NCBI GenBank assembly: GCA_022567775.1
Contig: JADFGH010000008.1
Coordinates: 9,542-14,722, forward strand
Reading direction: 5' to 3'
From: Pseudomonadota bacterium
GTDB lineage: Bacteria > Pseudomonadota > Gammaproteobacteria > Steroidobacterales > Woeseiaceae
Length of the DNA stretch: 5,181 nucleotides
Part shown: piece by piece, positions 1 to 5,181 of the stretch
How positions within the stretch are numbered: the first letter of the stretch is position 1
Layout: each line of letters starts with the position of its first letter
Position numbers and translations under genes: made by a program
Notes under the pieces: model-generated
The model's input: only the letters and a program-made list of their open reading frames with translations
What the model was told of the DNA's origin: nothing
Databases searched by the model: none

Positions 1-105
1 GGTTTTGTGATGGGATTGACCGACGAGCTTGCGGTGGGATTCAAGGCCGCCTTCTGGGATGACGTCAACATTTACCAGTTCAACCTGCGGTATTATTTCG
101 AATAG
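1..105 (+). CDS. C-terminal fragment of an unidentified protein, possibly an outer-membrane beta-barrel
   Basis: Frame 1 is open from the window edge to a TAG at 103-105 and gives 34 residues; the start lies outside the window. The fragment reads as two alternating hydrophobic/polar strands (around ELAVGFKAAF and IYQFNLRYYFE) joined by a short WDDVN turn. This is the pattern expected for the last beta-hairpin of a Gram-negative outer-membrane protein, whose terminal strand is rich in aromatic residues. The final residue is Glu rather than the classical terminal Phe, with Phe just before it. No family can be named from so short a piece. Coding status is supported only by the open frame and the strand-like composition. 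The gene converges on the ABC transporter operon that ends at 163. Confidence 0.5.
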   Translation, partial: GFVMGLTDELAVGFKAAFWDDVNIYQFNLRYYFE

Positions 106-128
106 CAGCGAACCGGGCTGAGCTATTC

Positions 129-155
129 GCGGCTTTAGAGGTGCCCGAAAGCCGC
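129..155. terminator. Hairpin between converging genes, possible bidirectional terminator
   Basis: GCGGCTTT at 129-136 pairs perfectly with AAAGCCGC at 148-155 (8 bp, five G:C pairs) around an 11-nt loop. It lies 23 bases after the stop of the left + strand gene and 7 bases after the stop of the minus-strand permease gene, where a shared terminator would be expected. Neither side has a run of T after the stem, so it is not a canonical intrinsic terminator. It could be a weak terminator or a 3'-end stabilising stem, and the function is inferred from position alone. Confidence 0.4.
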
Positions 156-162
156 TCCTGCA

Positions 163-1341
163 TTAACCCAGCAATCCTTCGCGCCGATATAGCCGGGCGC
201 AGACCCATGTCAGGAACGCGCCTATTATCAATGTGCCGCCAACGGAAACGACGACGTGCAACGTATTCACCGGCTCGTTCCTGATCAGGCCAACCAGCAA
301 CAGATGCTGGCTTAAGCTGGGGATGAACATCAACGCGGTGCTCGGCCGCACCATCAGGATAGAAACGATGAGTATGGGCAAGGTCGGCGCGAGCAATACG
401 ACGCTCACCCAGGTCTGGGCCTCCTTAAAGCTCTTGGTGAACGACGCAACCATCGTCATCAGCGAGGCACCGACGAGTGCAAAGGGCACCAGCAACAAAA
501 AAGCGGTCAAGACAACCAGCGGACCGAAATTCGGCGTCATGCCGAGTTCCACCAGCGGCATGAACTTCAGTGTGAAGTAAAAGCAGGTAAGGCTCAGGCT
601 CAGGGAGATGGCCATGAACAGGCAGGCCGCGAAAATCTTGCCGAATATGAGGTGATCACGTTTCACCGGGAGACACAGCAGCGGTTCGAGCGAGCCGCGC
701 TCGCGCTCGCCGGCGGTGGCGTCGATGGCGAGATTCATGCCGCCGGTCAGCAGCGCAAAAATGAAAAAGTAGCTCAACATCCCGAGCAGCATCGCGGAAC
801 GGCCGCTCGGCGTGGAAACATCGACCTCATCAATGTTAAGTGGTCGCATGACCTGTGGGCTGACGCCGCGGATCGTCAGCCGCAATGCGGCGAGTTCCTG
901 GTTGTACGCCTGCAGCGCCCTGCGCGCCCGGCGGGTCTCACGTTCGGCCTGGGTATTTGCCTGGTCTGTAATCACCTCGACAGTCGCCGGAATCAGCTCG
1001 GACAAATCCTGGGCAAAGGTGTCCGGGATTACGATGACGACATCGTGTTCGCCATTCGTTACCGCCTCGATCGCCGCCTCACGCGTGGCCGGGCCATCGA
1101 TGATGTTGATGTTGCTGCTTTGCAGGTAGGCAATAAGATTGGGCGCATGTTCGTGGCCGATCACGGGCAGGTCGAGCGCTTCATTCTCGTTGCTTAGCGA
1201 TTGATTGACGGACAGGTTGATGACGAATGCGAAAAGGATCGGACCAAAGAGCGGCCCCATCAGCAGCGCGGTGAGCAAGGTGCGGCGATCACGGAAGTTG
1301 TCGGTGATCTCTTTGAAGAAAACAATGCGAATGGTTTTCAT
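163..1341 (-). CDS. natB: NatB-type ABC-2 family transporter permease
   Basis: This is the membrane subunit (392 aa) of an ABC exporter, expected in the inner membrane with the ATPase encoded just upstream. Family features are a short cytoplasmic N-terminus with the pattern KEITDNFRDRRTLL, a first membrane segment at about 22-44, and a long extracytoplasmic domain at about 45-180 that includes a charged, probably helical stretch at 131-156. Further membrane segments follow at about 183-205, 234-258, 274-298, 312-331 and 362-384. After segment 2 comes the conserved cytoplasmic motif GERERGSLEPLL (211-222), typical of NatB/ABC-2 permeases and likely to contact the ATPase. Length and topology are normal for NatB. 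The ATG overlaps the ATPase stop codon (ATGA) and has a good ribosome site, GGTGGAG at 1350-1356, 8 nt upstream when counted from GGAG. It is the last gene of the operon. B. subtilis NatAB exports sodium, but substrates vary in this family and none can be read from the sequence. The family call is firm; the substrate is unknown. Confidence 0.9.
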   Translation of the reverse strand: MKTIRIVFFKEITDNFRDRRTLLTALLMGPLFGPILFAFVINLSVNQSLSNENEALDLPVIGHEHAPNLIAYLQSSNINIIDGPATREAAIEAVTNGEHDVVIVIPDTFAQDLSELIPATVEVITDQANTQAERETRRARRALQAYNQELAALRLTIRGVSPQVMRPLNIDEVDVSTPSGRSAMLLGMLSYFFIFALLTGGMNLAIDATAGERERGSLEPLLCLPVKRDHLIFGKIFAACLFMAISLSLSLTCFYFTLKFMPLVELGMTPNFGPLVVLTAFLLLVPFALVGASLMTMVASFTKSFKEAQTWVSVVLLAPTLPILIVSILMVRPSTALMFIPSLSQHLLLVGLIRNEPVNTLHVVVSVGGTLIIGAFLTWVCARLYRREGLLG

Positions 1342-2069
1342 TCTGCCGGCTCCACCGTAAGGATCGCCTTAACGAACGCTTCTTCGAGATCGGTGCAGCC
1401 GGTCGCGTTGCGAATGCCGTCCGGGCTGTCATGCATTGCAACCTTGCCCTGGGCAATGATGACAATTTCGTCACACAGCGCCGCCACTTCCTGCATGACA
1501 TGACTTGAAAAGAGAACACACCTGCCTGCGGCTTTAAGCTGACGAATCAGCTCACGCAGAGACCTCGTCGCCATGACATCCAGACCGTTGCTCGGCTCGT
1601 CGAGGATGATGTTCTGCGGTTCGTGCACGAGGGAGCGGGCCAGCGACACCTTGGTACGCTGACCCTGTGAAAAACCTTTCGTGCGCCGGTCGGCGAAGTC
1701 ATTGATGTCAAGCTGATCGATCACCGTCTGTACGCGTTCATCGATGATCTCCGGCGACATGTCATAGAGCATTGCGTAGTAGGCGATGTTTTCACGTGCT
1801 GTCAGGTGCGGATATAAACCGGAGCCGTGCGGTAATGTGCCGATTCGGCTGCGGGCCGCAAGGGCATCGCCAACGACATCCACGCCATCGATGGTTGCGG
1901 TGCCGGAATCGGGCTTCAGGACCGTGTAAAGGATGCGCAGCGTCGTCGACTTGCCGGCGCCGTTTGGACCAAGAAGACCGGTCACGCGACCGTTTTTTGC
2001 CTCAAAACTGACGCCGCGTAACGCATGCACCTCACCGAAGGACTTGTGCAGACCGCTTACACGGATCAT
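1338..2069 (-). CDS. natA: NatA-type ABC transporter ATP-binding protein
   Basis: This cytoplasmic ATPase (243 aa) should energise the NatB-type permease encoded downstream. All nucleotide-binding motifs are visible: Walker A GPNGAGKST (34-42), signature FSQGQ (133-137), Walker B ILDEP (155-159) with catalytic Glu158, D-loop NGLD (161-164) and switch His190 in SSH. The Q-loop position falls in GTLPHGSGLYP (77-87), where His81 stands about where a Gln is usual; similar departures occur in NatA/CcmA-like ATPases as far as I recall. The ATG at 2069 is preferred over an in-frame TTG at 2126. It begins directly with the family-typical MIRVSGLHKSFG and forms an ATGA overlap with the peptidase stop codon, whereas the TTG would add 19 residues with no homology-like character. 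The ribosome site is weak (GGGG at 2078-2081, 8 nt spacing), so translation probably depends on re-initiation after the peptidase. It is intact and of normal length. Confidence 0.93.
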   Translation of the reverse strand: MIRVSGLHKSFGEVHALRGVSFEAKNGRVTGLLGPNGAGKSTTLRILYTVLKPDSGTATIDGVDVVGDALAARSRIGTLPHGSGLYPHLTARENIAYYAMLYDMSPEIIDERVQTVIDQLDINDFADRRTKGFSQGQRTKVSLARSLVHEPQNIILDEPSNGLDVMATRSLRELIRQLKAAGRCVLFSSHVMQEVAALCDEIVIIAQGKVAMHDSPDGIRNATGCTDLEEAFVKAILTVEPAE

Positions 2070-3535
2070 TCGGATGGCCCCGAGAAATCCAGGAAGAATG
2101 GCATTGCAAACAGGCGCTCCAGGCAATCGGTTTCAAGCGCCTGCGGGTTCGCTGTCTCGACGAATTCCGCGATCACGTCCGGCATGCAGCCGCGTGGCGC
2201 CTGGCCGTGGCCCTGTTTATGGCCGATCAGTAATCGTGCGTTGCCCAGATCGATAGCAGCAAGCTCGGCATAACGTGGCGGCGTGACCGGATCGGCCTCG
2301 CCGGAGAGCAGGAGGACCGGCACGTCGCTGGCCAGCGGCCTTTTGAATTGATCGTCGATAAGGCCCGCGGGCCAGACCGAACAGATCGCCTCGAGGGCGT
2401 CGAGTTGCACCGGGCCGATATAGGTGGCATCCAGTGCATCGCGCCCGACGTTCTCGCCTGCAAAATAGGGCGCATCTTCGGTGCAGACAACGGCGTTGTG
2501 CATACCGAGGCTCATCGCGTCCGCCATGCTGTCCGAAATCATCATGAATTGCGCCGCGAGCGGCGCATAGTTTCCTTCAATCGCCTGGTCAATGAGTAAT
2601 GGCATAATAGCTACCGAGTTTGGGTGATAACTGAGCAAACGCAGCGCGGCAGCCATTTCCGGACGGCCAAAACGCATCTCTTCGGGCCTGCCGCTGACAG
2701 GATTCGGCAGGGTGATCGTTACGGGCTCATTCTCCAGTGCGTCACGCAGCTCGCCGAAGTCCTCGCGTAGGTCCGGAAACGCCTGCGCGCAATCCTCACT
2801 CTCCGCGCAGCGATCGAATATTGCGTCGAGCGCGTTTTGTGCTTCGATAGCAATGCCGGGACCGAGCGCCAACTGCGGCGGCACTACCCCATCCAGGATA
2901 ACGGTGCGCGTCGATTCCGGATAACGGCGTGCAAAATGTTGCGCTACACGCGAGCCGTAAGAAATCCCATACAGGTTGAACTTCGTGTAGCCAAGCGCCT
3001 TACGCAACGCTTCGAGGTCACGTACTGCAACACTGGTCGTAAAAAACCGCGGATCATGAGGCAATTGATCGAGACACGCCCTGGTATCGACGATCGTTTG
3101 CTCACGGGAGAAACGACCCTCGAGAATTTCTTCATCTTCCTCGCAATTCATCGCTGCGGACTGGCCGGTACCGCGTTGATCGAGCAGGATGATATCGCGA
3201 TTGCGCCGGACCATTTCGAAAGCAGCTCTGTATGCCGCGTAGAATTCCGATGAGGCTTGTCCAGGTCCGCCGGCAATGGGCACAAACGGATCGGGCTCCG
3301 GTTCGAGAGTCAGGGCCGGCACGACGGCAACAAACAGCTCGAGCAGCGGGGAATTCGCATTGGCAGGATCCTCGTGCCGCATGAGCAGGCCGCAGCGGGC
3401 CTTGATGCCCGGAAAGCCGCGCCCTGCACGGATGCGGCAGTCCTCCAGTGCCAGCGTTGGCTCATCGCCTGTTTGCCGGCCATCGACCGGCATTGCCGCC
3501 AGCAGGGCGGCTGTGATAATGACTAAATGTCTCAA
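2066..3535 (-). CDS. Exported alpha/beta-hydrolase peptidase, S33 (tripeptidyl/prolyl aminopeptidase-like)
   Basis: This is a predicted secreted or periplasmic serine hydrolase of 489 aa, resembling S33 tripeptidyl aminopeptidases and proline iminopeptidases, which release short N-terminal pieces from peptides. A signal peptide is visible: MRH, a hydrophobic core LVIITAALLAAM, and a likely cleavage after Gly19 (VDG). The hydrolase core follows: oxyanion motif GGPG (89-92), DQRGTGQS (119-126) and nucleophile elbow GISYG with Ser192. A cap-like region spans about 220-380. The acid Asp415 lies in SGEADPVTPP and His443 in GHKQGHGQ, completing the triad. Ten cysteines fall in consecutive pairs (33/48, 131/154, 243/249, 351/385, 450/471), as expected for a disulfide-bonded exported protein. 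The TTG at 3535 is chosen because GGAAG sits 5 nt upstream and it gives a clean signal peptide. Another TTG at 3553 lacks a ribosome site, and no ATG precedes the hydrophobic core. It is the first gene of the operon and overlaps natA by 4 bp. The true substrate is unknown, and an esterase role cannot be excluded. Confidence 0.88.
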   Translation of the reverse strand: MRHLVIITAALLAAMPVDGRQTGDEPTLALEDCRIRAGRGFPGIKARCGLLMRHEDPANANSPLLELFVAVVPALTLEPEPDPFVPIAGGPGQASSEFYAAYRAAFEMVRRNRDIILLDQRGTGQSAAMNCEEDEEILEGRFSREQTIVDTRACLDQLPHDPRFFTTSVAVRDLEALRKALGYTKFNLYGISYGSRVAQHFARRYPESTRTVILDGVVPPQLALGPGIAIEAQNALDAIFDRCAESEDCAQAFPDLREDFGELRDALENEPVTITLPNPVSGRPEEMRFGRPEMAAALRLLSYHPNSVAIMPLLIDQAIEGNYAPLAAQFMMISDSMADAMSLGMHNAVVCTEDAPYFAGENVGRDALDATYIGPVQLDALEAICSVWPAGLIDDQFKRPLASDVPVLLLSGEADPVTPPRYAELAAIDLGNARLLIGHKQGHGQAPRGCMPDVIAEFVETANPQALETDCLERLFAMPFFLDFSGPSE

Positions 3536-3540
3536 TTCGG

Positions 3541-3545
3541 CTTCC
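3541..3545 (-). promoter_or_regulatory. Ribosome binding site that decides a TTG start for the peptidase
   Basis: On the minus strand GGAAG lies 5 nt before the TTG at 3535-3533. The alternative in-frame TTG at 3553-3551 has no purine-rich element at a usable distance, and an in-frame TAG lies further upstream. The site therefore supports the shorter, 489-residue product with a compact signal peptide. Confidence 0.55.
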
Positions 3546-3569
3546 GTTTGCAATAGCGATTGCGGCGCT

Positions 3570-3598
3570 ATATTCGCGATATGCTCCTACCGTGTAAA
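3570..3598 (-). promoter_or_regulatory. Candidate sigma70-like promoter for the peptidase-natA-natB operon
   Basis: On the minus strand TTTACA (3598-3593, five of six to TTGACA) is followed after 17 nt by GAATAT (3575-3570, only three of six to TATAAT). An overlapping TATAGC (3572-3567) has a better match but a 20-nt spacer. Either would start transcription some 20-30 nt before the TTG start codon. The -35 is convincing and the -10 is not, so this is a tentative call from consensus matching alone. Confidence 0.3.
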
Positions 3599-3620
3599 GC
3601 GTTATGGCACTTACCGGTAG
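3587..3620. repeat. Inverted repeat in the divergent promoter region
   Basis: CTACCG (3587-3592) and CGGTAG (3615-3620) are exact inverted copies 22 nt apart. The right arm overlaps an 8-bp perfect palindrome TACCGGTA (3612-3619). The pair flanks the candidate -35 element of the minus-strand promoter and lies within the candidate + strand promoter. It could be an operator for a regulator acting on both directions, or chance; short repeats of this size are not rare. Confidence 0.3.
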
Positions 3621-3633
3621 CCGCGTTTAGAAT
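3604..3633 (+). promoter_or_regulatory. Candidate sigma70-like promoter for mnmG
   Basis: ATGGCA (3604-3609, four of six to TTGACA) is followed after 18 nt by TAGAAT (3628-3633, five of six to TATAAT). Transcription would begin near 3640, leaving a leader of roughly 27 nt before the ATG at 3667. The position fits the only gene downstream. The -10 is good and the -35 moderate. Confidence 0.4.
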
Positions 3634-3666
3634 GGTTGCCCCGGAAAACTGACCATTTTTTGATCA

Positions 3667-4785
3667 ATGCCTGCAGACACCAAATACAATGTCATTGTTA
3701 TCGGCGGCGGCCACGCCGGCACCGAAGCGTCACTCGCTGCCGCGCGCGCCGGTGCAAGGACACTGCTCATCACGCAAAATATGGCGACGCTCGGCCAGAT
3801 GAGTTGTAACCCGGCCATCGGCGGCATTGGCAAGGGTCACCTTACGAAAGAGATCGATGCACTGGGCGGTGCGATGGCGCAGGCCATAGACCAGGCCGGC
3901 ATCCAGTTTCGTACCTTGAATGCAAGTAAGGGGCCGGCTGTCCGTGCAACGCGTGCACAGGCGGACCGGCAGCTTTACCGCCGGGCGATTCGCAATATTC
4001 TGCAGAAACAGGCGGGACTATCGATTTTTCAGCAGTCGGTCGAGGATCTCATTGTCCGCAACGGTCGCGTCACGGGCGTGGTCACCGGATCCGGCCTGAA
4101 GTTTTTTGCTACCACGGTAGTACTCACGGTGGGGACGTTCCTTGGCGGTCGAATGCTTATTGGCGATACTGAAAAGGCCGGCGGACGCGCGGGAGATCCT
4201 GCCTCGATCAGACTTGCAGATCGCCTGCGTGAAATGCCTTTTCGCGTTGCGCGCCTGAAAACCGGCACACCGCCGCGACTCGATGGCAAGACACTGAATT
4301 ACGATGTGATGAGCGAGCAGCCAGGCGATGAACCGACTCCGGTGTTTTCATTCCTCGGCAAGCAGAGCGACCATCCTGAACAGGTGAGCTGCCACATCAC
4401 GCACACAACACAGGAGACGCACGACATCATCCGCGGTTCCCTGTCCGAGTCGCCGATGTATACGGGCGCCATCGAAGGTGTCGGGCCGCGTTATTGTCCG
4501 TCGATCGAAGACAAGGTCGTGCGCTTCGCAGACAAGAACTCGCACCAGATTTTCGTCGAGCCGGAAGGGCTCAACACGCACGAAGTCTATCCAAACGGCA
4601 TCTCGACCAGTTTGTCCTTCAATACGCAGGTTCGTTTTGTGCGGTCGATCATCGGCTTCGAGCACGCGCACATTACGCAACCTGGTTACGCAATCGAGTA
4701 CGACTATTTCGATCCGCGCGACCTGCGACCAACCCTGGAAACACGCTTCGTTTCGTTAGCGGACTTTATTTTGCGGGCCAGATAA
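3667..4785 (+). CDS. mnmG: MnmG (GidA) N-terminal part, truncated by frameshift
   Basis: MnmG works with MnmE to install the carboxymethylaminomethyl group at C5 of the wobble uridine (U34) of certain tRNAs, using FAD and a folate one-carbon donor. This cytoplasmic protein shows the FAD-binding GGGHAG (13-18), the conserved segment [16 protein letters not shown] (42-57) with Cys47, and GidA signature 1, [15 protein letters not shown] (273-287), with Cys277. Both cysteines match E. coli numbering and are functionally important there. The frame is native to residue 363, then a 5-bp tandem duplication shifts it. Nine foreign residues (LADFILRAR) precede TAA at 4783-4785. The 372-residue product would lack GidA signature 2 and the C-terminal helical domain used for tRNA and MnmE contact, so it should be inactive. 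An in-frame TGA at 3661-3663 forces the ATG at 3667 as start, although no Shine-Dalgarno sequence is near. It is transcribed divergently from the peptidase operon. Confidence 0.93.
   Translation: MPADTKYNVIVIGGGHAGTEASLAAARAGARTLLITQNMATLGQMSCNPAIGGIGKGHLTKEIDALGGAMAQAIDQAGIQFRTLNASKGPAVRATRAQADRQLYRRAIRNILQKQAGLSIFQQSVEDLIVRNGRVTGVVTGSGLKFFATTVVLTVGTFLGGRMLIGDTEKAGGRAGDPASIRLADRLREMPFRVARLKTGTPPRLDGKTLNYDVMSEQPGDEPTPVFSFLGKQSDHPEQVSCHITHTTQETHDIIRGSLSESPMYTGAIEGVGPRYCPSIEDKVVRFADKNSHQIFVEPEGLNTHEVYPNGISTSLSFNTQVRFVRSIIGFEHAHITQPGYAIEYDYFDPRDLRPTLETRFVSLADFILRAR
4747..4757 (+). repeat. 5-bp tandem duplication causing the mnmG frameshift
   Basis: TTCGT at 4747-4751 is followed immediately by a second TTCGT at 4752-4756, and the period-5 run extends one more base to 4757. 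Deleting one unit joins codons TTC GTT AGC GGA CTT TAT TTT, giving [11 protein letters not shown]. This matches the family pattern (E. coli has KFIQGLFFAGQ at this place) with no other change. The extra five bases shift the reading frame and expose the TAA at 4783. Confidence 0.9.
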
Positions 4786-5181
4786 ACGGCACGACTGGGT
4801 ACGAAGAAGCAGGCGCGCAGGGAATACTGGCGGGTATCAATGCGGCCTGTCAGGCTATGGGTCGGGATGGCTGGTATCCGGCACGCAGCGATGCCTATAT
4901 CGGTGTACTCGTAGACGATCTGATTACTCGCGGTGTCAGCGAACCCTATCGCATGTTTACCAGCCGCGCCGAGTATCGGCTGCTGCTGCGGGAAGACAAT
5001 GCAGATCTTCGACTGACGCCAGTCGGCCGTGATCTCGGTCTGGTTGATGATCATCGCTGGCAGGTGTTCAATGAAAAGCGCGATGCGCTAGTGCAGGAAC
5101 AGGACCGGTTGCAGGGAATTTTCGTGCGTCCGGAGCGCTTTAACGACAGTGACCGGCGTATTCTTGGTGCGCTGCAAAAGG
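4758..5181 (+). pseudogene. mnmG: MnmG (GidA) continuation in the shifted frame, runs off the window
   Basis: After the duplication the MnmG reading resumes in another frame at AGC (4758) and stays open to the window edge, about 141 codons. It begins SGLYFAGQ and contains a complete GidA signature 2, [12 protein letters not shown] followed by [12 protein letters not shown] (corrected residues 368-391). Then come the conserved [11 protein letters not shown] [34 protein letters not shown] and GLVDD segments, and the start of the C-terminal helical region. Every family landmark is present and no further stop or shift is seen, so the damage is confined to one site and is probably recent or artefactual. 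With one repeat unit removed, about 503 residues of MnmG are visible; E. coli MnmG has 629, so the last fifth lies beyond the window. An internal ATG at 4857 could be taken as a start by gene finders but would omit signature 2. Confidence 0.9.

Noticed and set aside
652..1197. A 181-codon open frame on the + strand opposite the permease gene
   Set aside because: It lies entirely antisense to a well-supported NatB gene, has low-complexity Arg/Gln/Gly-rich composition and shows no recognisable motif. It is a by-product of the codon bias of the real gene.
2070..2126. Upstream TTG start at 2126 for the NatA gene
   Set aside because: It would add 19 residues unlike the family and lie deep inside the peptidase gene; the ATG at 2069 gives the standard NatA N-terminus and a stop/start overlap.
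3602..3610. TTATGGCAC as a DnaA box, since mnmG can lie near the replication origin
   Set aside because: It matches only the TTAT half of TTATNCACA, no other box was seen, and there is no AT-rich unwinding region.
3605..3621. TGGCAC as the -24 element of a sigma54 promoter
   Set aside because: The required GC of the -12 element is not at the correct spacing from the GG.
4756..4785. Programmed -1 ribosomal frameshifting in mnmG
   Set aside because: No slippery heptamer of the X XXY YYZ type is in phase between the duplication and the TAA, MnmG is not known to use recoding, and an exact 5-bp duplication explains the shift fully.
4348..5054. Minus-strand open frames (110 and 116 codons) opposite mnmG
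   Set aside because: Both are antisense to strongly conserved MnmG segments in either frame and have no motif or convincing ribosome site.

Overview
The window looks like chromosomal DNA of a moderately GC-rich Gram-negative bacterium. It is most likely a gammaproteobacterium: MnmG is very close to the E. coli protein at every motif, down to Cys47 and Cys277 at identical numbering; one product carries an export signal and five plausible cysteine pairs; and a fragment at the left edge resembles the end of an outer-membrane barrel. The lineage is an inference; no rRNA or other marker is present. No tRNA, rRNA, CRISPR array, insertion sequence or phage gene was seen.

Layout: (1) bases 1-105 hold the last 34 codons of a + strand gene, possibly an outer-membrane beta-barrel protein. 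(2) Bases 106-162 separate it from a converging operon and contain an 8-bp hairpin. (3) Bases 163-3535 are a tightly packed three-gene minus-strand operon. In transcription order it encodes an exported S33-type alpha/beta-hydrolase peptidase, a NatA-type ABC ATPase and a NatB-type ABC-2 permease. Both junctions are 4-bp ATGA stop/start overlaps, so translation is probably coupled. (4) Bases 3536-3666 are a divergent intergenic region with candidate promoters in both directions and small inverted repeats. (5) From 3667 to the right edge, + strand, lies mnmG (gidA), the FAD enzyme of tRNA wobble-uridine modification.

The most striking observation is that mnmG is broken in this sequence. A perfect 5-bp tandem duplication (TTCGT TTCGT, run 4747-4757) shifts the frame after residue 363, and the reading ends at a TAA at 4783-4785. 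Removing one repeat unit restores an uninterrupted, fully family-like MnmG to the window edge. This is either a genuine recent slippage mutation, a phase-variation-like event, or a sequencing/assembly error.

The peptidase-NatAB operon is the best candidate for a less-described functional unit. It couples an exported exo-peptidase-like enzyme to an ABC exporter of unknown substrate. Nothing in the sequence proves that they share a substrate; the tight coupling only suggests it.
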